Of a stretch of DNA of 7,328 nucleotides, positions 5,995 to 7,328 are shown in pieces. The notes below the pieces were generated by a model. The model was not told where the DNA came from, ran no database searches, and was given only the letters and a program-made list of their open reading frames with translations. The position numbers and the translations under genes are program-made. The stretch spans positions 1 to 7,328 of the forward strand of contig SAAR01000172.1 of NCBI GenBank assembly GCA_009916335.1. The letters run 5' to 3'. The DNA is from Erysipelotrichia bacterium. Lineage in GTDB: Bacteria > Bacillota_I > Bacilli_A > Erysipelotrichales > Erysipelotrichaceae. Position 1 is the first letter of the stretch. The number at the start of each line of letters is the position of its first letter.

Positions 5995-7260
5995 TTATTC
6001 AATACTTACTTTTTCAATGACTGCTCCTAAATCCCTTAACTTCCCAACAATATTTTCATATCCTCTTTCAATATGATAAATCTCATCAATCTCTGTTGTT
6101 CCTTTTGCAATTAAACCAGCGATGACTAAAGCTGCCCCACAACGTAAATCTGTCGCTGTAACTTTTGTCCCTGATAAAAGAGTTGGTCCATTAATGAAAG
6201 CACTTGGTGTTCTAACATCAATATTCGCACCCATCTTATTTAGCTCATAACAATGTTTAAAACGCTCTGTATAAATCGTTTCACTGACTACTGATTGTCC
6301 TTCACATTGCGTCAATAATACGGTTAAAGGTTGTTGAATATCGGTCGCAAAACCTGGATAAGGTGCTGTTTTCACATCAACACTTTTCAAATGTTCTTTG
6401 CGTCCTTTCACCAATACTTTATCAATATCCACTTCCATCTCAATGCCGACTTCATCTAACTTAGCTAACAAACCTTCTAAATGCTGAGGAATGATGTTTT
6501 CCACCATAATATCATGTCCTGCTGTTGCTGCTAGTGCAATATACGTCGCCGCCTCAATACGATCAGGAATAATTTCATGGAAACAACCACCTAAAGTTTC
6601 TACTCCTTCAATCGTAATGACATTGGTTCCTACACCACGAATTTTTGCCCCCATTTTATTTAATAAAGTGGCTACATCAATAATTTCAGGCTCTTTCGCA
6701 GCATTTTCAATGACGGTTTTTCCTTTTGCATACACCGCTGCACAAATAATATTAATTGTTGCCCCCACACTTGAAACATCTAAGAAAATCTTATCACCAA
6801 TTAGTTCTTCTGCCTCTATGTTGTAGCAACCTTCTTCATATTTTACAACGGCACCCAATGCCTCAAAACCTTTTAAATGTAAATCAATCGGTCTAGGTCC
6901 TAAATAACAACCCCCTGGCATCATAATCTTAACTTTTTTATATTTTCCCAATAAAGCTCCCATAAAATAATAAGACGCTCTTAATTTAGTTACTGTTTCA
7001 CTCACCATTGGAATATTACGCATATGTGTAGGATCAATAATAATATGATCTTCTGCTTTTAAAATTACTTTAACACCCAATTCCTCTAATAATGTTTTTA
7101 AAGACTGCACATCTGAAATATTAGGAACACCCACGATAGTTACTGGTCCATTTCCTAAAATAGCAGCTGGAATCAAAGCCACTGTTGCATTTTTACTTCC
7201 TGAAATACGAACAGTCCCACTTAATTCATGTCCTCCCTCAATACGAATAACCTCTTTCAT
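5995..7260 (-). CDS. murA: UDP-N-acetylglucosamine 1-carboxyvinyltransferase, MurZ/MurAB-like
   Basis: This cytosolic enzyme transfers enolpyruvate from phosphoenolpyruvate to UDP-GlcNAc, the first committed step of peptidoglycan synthesis and the target of fosfomycin. Visible active-site features (421-residue numbering): SGSKNA with K23, [15 protein letters not shown] with the catalytic C118 and R122, [12 protein letters not shown] with D307, LRCGAAL with R373, and HIERGYE with R399. Because the catalytic Cys is kept rather than Asp, fosfomycin sensitivity would be expected at that residue. Length is normal and the frame intact. [19 protein letters not shown] and [12 protein letters not shown] resemble, from memory, the second Gram-positive paralogue (MurZ/MurAB) more than MurAA. 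I chose ATG at 7258-7260, eight bases after AAGGAG. A TTG at 7261-7263 directly before it is possible but less likely. It appears monocistronic, with a -10 upstream and a terminator downstream. Confidence 0.97.
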   Translation of the reverse strand: MKEVIRIEGGHELSGTVRISGSKNATVALIPAAILGNGPVTIVGVPNISDVQSLKTLLEELGVKVILKAEDHIIIDPTHMRNIPMVSETVTKLRASYYFMGALLGKYKKVKIMMPGGCYLGPRPIDLHLKGFEALGAVVKYEEGCYNIEAEELIGDKIFLDVSSVGATINIICAAVYAKGKTVIENAAKEPEIIDVATLLNKMGAKIRGVGTNVITIEGVETLGGCFHEIIPDRIEAATYIALAATAGHDIMVENIIPQHLEGLLAKLDEVGIEMEVDIDKVLVKGRKEHLKSVDVKTAPYPGFATDIQQPLTVLLTQCEGQSVVSETIYTERFKHCYELNKMGANIDVRTPSAFINGPTLLSGTKVTATDLRCGAALVIAGLIAKGTTEIDEIYHIERGYENIVGKLRDLGAVIEKVSIE

Positions 7261-7316
7261 CAATAATTCTCCTTCATCTATATTTTCGGCACAAGCACCG
7301 TTTTATTCACGCATAC

Positions 7317-7322
7317 ATTATA
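7317..7322 (-). promoter_or_regulatory. -10 element of the murA promoter
   Basis: A perfect TATAAT on the minus strand lies about 55 bases before the murA ATG and would start transcription near 7310. The -35 would lie beyond the window edge and cannot be seen. The leader holds a short GC-rich inverted repeat (CGG...CCG, 7288-7301) that forms only about five pairs including wobbles, then AAGGAG at 7269-7274. Confidence 0.55.
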
Positions 7323-7328
7323 ATGCAT

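Noticed and set aside
6491..6826. 111-codon plus-strand open frame
   Set aside because: It lies wholly antisense to the well-supported murA, has no ribosome-binding context, and its hydrophobic composition is what antisense of that enzyme would give.

Overview
This is an AT-rich window with densely packed, strong Shine-Dalgarno-led genes. It looks like a low-GC Gram-positive (Bacillota) chromosome. The rpsF-ssb-rpsR operon, the MurZ-like MurA and the YybS-like membrane protein all fit this, and an Erysipelotrichia-type gut bacterium is a reasonable but unproven guess. Nothing suggests phage, plasmid, insertion sequence, CRISPR or tRNA/rRNA content.

Layout from left to right: (1) the N-terminal part of a minus-strand membrane protein resembling YybS (DUF2232), cut by the window edge; (2) a minus-strand M18-family zinc aminopeptidase with its own -10 element and a downstream terminator hairpin; (3) a divergent plus-strand gene for a two-TM, Cache-sensor, degenerate-GGDEF/intact-EAL protein, very likely a cyclic-di-GMP phosphodiesterase, with a near-perfect palindrome in its upstream region; (4) a convergent junction with one terminator for each strand; (5) the minus-strand operon rpsF-ssb-rpsR with a good promoter and a structured 5' leader; (6) a spacer with back-to-back palindromes; (7) minus-strand murA with its own terminator and a perfect TATAAT -10 at the right edge.

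How it fits together: most of the window is core housekeeping (translation, replication/repair, cell-wall synthesis, peptide turnover). In Bacillus, rpsF-ssbA-rpsR lies near a yybS-gdpP-rplI-dnaC block. Here the YybS-like gene lies beyond the ribosomal operon on the same strand, but the aminopeptidase and the c-di-GMP signalling gene sit between them. That signalling gene is the only regulatory or accessory-looking element, and the only gene on the plus strand.

Three genes (aminopeptidase, rpsF, murA) have longest reading frames that begin within or right beside their own Shine-Dalgarno. Slightly shorter starts are chosen here. I did not find a clearly novel system. The best leads are the rpsF leader structure, the palindrome upstream of the EAL gene and the paired palindromes before the rpsF promoter.
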